A stretch of 7,875 nt of DNA, taken from Novosphingobium sp. Lineage in GTDB: Bacteria > Pseudomonadota > Alphaproteobacteria > Sphingomonadales > Sphingomonadaceae. The number at the start of each line of letters is the position of its first letter. The stretch's first letter is position 1. The notes beneath the pieces were generated by a model. That model was not told the DNA's origin. It made no database searches and saw nothing but the letters and a program-made list of their open reading frames with translations. Location: positions 1-7,875 of the forward strand of contig JAQVEQ010000136.1 in assembly GCA_028697875.1 (NCBI GenBank), read 5' to 3'. A program made the position numbers and the translations under genes. Of the stretch, positions 6,532 to 7,875 are shown one piece after another.

Positions 6532-6675
6532 AAGACCTACCCCCTTTGAAACGCCGCCCGGTTTACAGCGAATCCGGCGGCAGTCATTCTCGATAAACGG
6601 CCTCGACTTCGTAATTTCTAAAATCGTTCAAGAAAGAACAGGGCCGGCAGCAAGGCTGGTCCAGTATTCTCATAA

Positions 6676-6706
6676 GGGGCGCGTTTGCAGTTTGCCCACG
6701 CGCCCC
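6676..6706. terminator. Probable terminator hairpin downstream of the 94-aa lipoprotein gene
   Basis: GGGGCGCGT (6676-6684) pairs perfectly over 9 bp with ACGCGCCCC (6698-6706) around a 13-nt loop, which itself contains GCA/TGC. It lies 25 nt past the stop codon of the minus-strand lipoprotein gene. In that direction it is followed by TTATGAGAAT, only a poor T-tract, so termination may be partial or assisted. The position and stem strength favour a terminator over a chance palindrome. Confidence 0.6.
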
Positions 6707-6730
6707 GGATTTATTCAGAAAAGAAAGTGA

Positions 6731-7015
6731 TTACTTCTTCTCGTCGCCCGCAGGGGCTGCGGGAGCGGCAGCCGCGTCCGCAGGGGCTGCGGGAGCGGCA
6801 GCCGCGTCCGCGGGAGCTGCGGGAGCGGCAGTCGCGTCCGCAGGAGCTGCGGCGTCGGCGGGAGCAGTGGCGGCGTCGGCCGGAGCAGCTTCGGGAGCCG
6901 CGGGAGCTTCAGTGGTAGCTTCCGGTGCCGGAGCCGCTTCCTCGCCCTTCTTCTGGCATGCGGCCAGAGCGAACGAGGCAGAGGCGACCATAAGAAACAA
7001 TGCAGTTTTCTTCAT
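6731..7015 (-). CDS. Small Ala/Pro-rich repeat lipoprotein (94 aa)
   Basis: Residues 1-20 are a clear lipoprotein signal: MKKTALF, a hydrophobic core, then lipobox LAAC with Cys20, followed by QKKGEE. The rest is low complexity, almost entirely Ala, Pro, Asp, Glu and Thr, and ends in the charged GDEKK. The C-terminal part repeats the decapeptide ADAAAAPAAP. No folded domain is visible, so it is probably an extended, acidic, surface- or periplasm-exposed tether. The ribosome-binding site AGGA lies at 7026-7023, 7 nt before the ATG. It is flanked by non-coding gaps on both sides, which suggests a stand-alone gene. The function is unknown. The signal peptide and ribosome-binding site argue that it is real despite the skewed composition. 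Confidence 0.83.
   Translation of the reverse strand: MKKTALFLMVASASFALAACQKKGEEAAPAPEATTEAPAAPEAAPADAATAPADAAAPADATAAPAAPADAAAAPAAPADAAAAPAAPAGDEKK
6751..6870. repeat. 30-bp tandem repeat inside the lipoprotein gene
   Basis: Two exactly identical 30-bp units (6751-6780 and 6781-6810) are followed by a third with three substitutions (6811-6840) and a fourth that has diverged strongly (from 6841). Each unit encodes ten residues of the Ala/Pro tail, so a change in copy number keeps the reading frame. The gradient from identical to degenerate copies suggests recent duplication at the 3' end of the gene. Confidence 0.92.
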
Positions 7016-7090
7016 TGGAGTTTCCTACAAATGCTCAACATCCATGATTGGCTGAGCGCGCGCGAAATACTCCCGGAGCCATGCCTCTGT

Positions 7091-7106
7091 CTATCGGATT
7101 CGATAG
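7091..7106. repeat. Perfect inverted repeat downstream of the TonB-like gene
   Basis: CTATCG (7091-7096) and CGATAG (7101-7106) form a perfect 6-bp stem around GATT. It lies 75 nt beyond the stop of the TonB-like gene and about 75 nt upstream of the 94-aa lipoprotein start. In the minus direction it is preceded by GGCTTTTTGCC and not followed by a T-run. It could be a weak terminator or an operator in the lipoprotein promoter region. No clear promoter boxes could be fixed nearby. Confidence 0.4.
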
Positions 7107-7181
7107 GGGGCAAAAAGCCGCCTTCCAGACGCCTCGGCAGAGCCCGGGAAAGCCGGATTCCCGCGCCTTGCCGGACAGGCA

Positions 7182-7875
7182 TCAACGTCGCCGCAAGTCG
7201 TAATCGATCCGTATCCCGACCCACTCGCCGACCATGGAGCGGCCGCCGAGCCGTGGCGGACGGACGCGGAACTGCCAGGACGCCGCCAGTACGGCGCGTG
7301 CGATGTTCGATCCTTTCGGATATTCGTCGACGATCACACAATCCTCGACACGGAAATCCGGCACGGTGCGGCATGCGATCAAGCCCCACCCCGGCCCGCT
7401 CGCAGTCGACAGATAGCCCCTCAGTTCATCGTCGGTGGGTTCGCGATACCACGCGGCGGCGTAGAGCGGCTCTCCATGTGGTCCGGCCCCGGCCATGCGC
7501 GGCGTATCGGTGGGCCGTCCGATATCCGGCGGGCCGACGACGGAATCCTGTGTTTCCACCGGCTTGTCCTGCCGGGTGGGAATCCTGGAAATGTCGGCCG
7601 CCGCCATCTGGTCAGGCGAAAGGCGAATGAACGCCGGAAGCGGCGGCGCGGGCTGCGTTTCCTCCGGCTTCGGCGGCGGTGTCTGCTTGGGCGCGGGCTG
7701 CTTGCGCGCCTTTTGCGGGCTGGGTTCGGGAGGCGTTGCCGCAGGCGCCTGGTCGGGACTGATTTCGAAAGTCGACAGGGCGACCGGCGCCTTTTCGTGC
7801 TGCTCGCTCAACTGGCCGAGCGTCAGCAGTGCCAGCAGCAACAGCCCTTCGATGAACAGCGCCAGGACAACGCCC
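7182..7875 (-). CDS. TonB-like periplasm-spanning protein, 5' end beyond the window
   Basis: The gene runs off the right edge: the frame stays open to base 7875, so the true start is outside and 230 codons are visible. The visible part begins inside a membrane helix (GVVLALFIEGLLLLALLTLG). A Pro/Lys/Gln-rich linker (about 45-80, with KQTPPPKPEETQPAPPLP) could span the periplasm. A C-terminal globular domain at about 137-230 contains WGLIACRTVPDFRVEDC and ends WVGIRIDYDLRRR. Cys168 and Cys179 could form a disulfide. The order of one N-terminal helix, Pro-rich linker and small C-terminal domain is that of TonB energy transducers. Sphingomonads have many such proteins serving TonB-dependent receptors. 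The usual TonB YP-type core is not obvious, and no exbB, exbD or receptor gene is in view, so the function is tentative. Confidence 0.78.
   Translation of the reverse strand, partial: GVVLALFIEGLLLLALLTLGQLSEQHEKAPVALSTFEISPDQAPAATPPEPSPQKARKQPAPKQTPPPKPEETQPAPPLPAFIRLSPDQMAAADISRIPTRQDKPVETQDSVVGPPDIGRPTDTPRMAGAGPHGEPLYAAAWYREPTDDELRGYLSTASGPGWGLIACRTVPDFRVEDCVIVDEYPKGSNIARAVLAASWQFRVRPPRLGGRSMVGEWVGIRIDYDLRRR

Noticed and set aside
6610..6650. AT-rich stretch with GTTC-N6-GAAC upstream of the exported-protein gene as a LexA box or promoter
   Set aside because: Alphaproteobacterial LexA sites are direct GTTC-N7-GTTC repeats, not inverted ones, and no well-spaced -35/-10 pair could be fixed there.
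1..7875. Mobile elements, CRISPR arrays, phage or toxin-antitoxin genes
   Set aside because: I saw no transposase-like product, regularly spaced direct repeats, integrase or small toxin/antitoxin pair on either strand. The tRNA gene has no adjacent integrase in view.

Overview
The window looks like ordinary chromosomal DNA of a GC-rich alphaproteobacterium, most likely of the Sphingomonadales (Sphingomonas/Novosphingobium/Erythrobacter type). This placement is inferred from the GC-rich codon use, the lon-hup arrangement, the neighbouring tRNA-Tyr and rlmB, and envelope proteins of a style I associate with sphingomonads. No database search was possible, so the genus is open.

Layout from left to right. 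A class II tRNA-Tyr(GTA) lies on the minus strand at 79-164. A plus-strand pair follows: rlmB (23S rRNA Gm methyltransferase, 318-1118) and a 285-aa lipoprotein of unknown function (1115-1972), whose start overlaps the rlmB stop by four bases. A strong bidirectional intrinsic terminator at 2011-2046 separates this pair from the convergent minus-strand gene for HU (2090-2362). Upstream of HU is lon (2600-4993, minus). The gap between them holds a candidate HU promoter and a cluster of stem-loops. The lon leader carries a credible heat-shock (sigma-32-like) promoter at 5064-5092.

The right third is all minus strand and consists of cell-envelope genes. They are an exported 405-aa protein of unknown function (5314-6531), a 94-aa Ala/Pro-rich lipoprotein built on a 30-bp tandem repeat (6731-7015), and a TonB-like protein with one N-terminal membrane helix and a Pro/Lys-rich linker (7182 to beyond the right edge). 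Gaps of roughly 165-320 bp with hairpins separate these genes, so they are probably separate transcription units.

Functionally, lon and hup form a conserved proteostasis/nucleoid neighbourhood and tRNA-Tyr and rlmB belong to translation. The remaining proteins are exported, lipidated or membrane-anchored. I see no mobile element, CRISPR array, phage gene or defence system, and no convincing new multi-gene system. The points most worth checking are the lon promoter, an orphan plus-strand promoter-like/near-palindromic motif at 5138-5160, the stem-loop cluster at 2524-2595, the 405-aa secreted protein, and the repeat lipoprotein.
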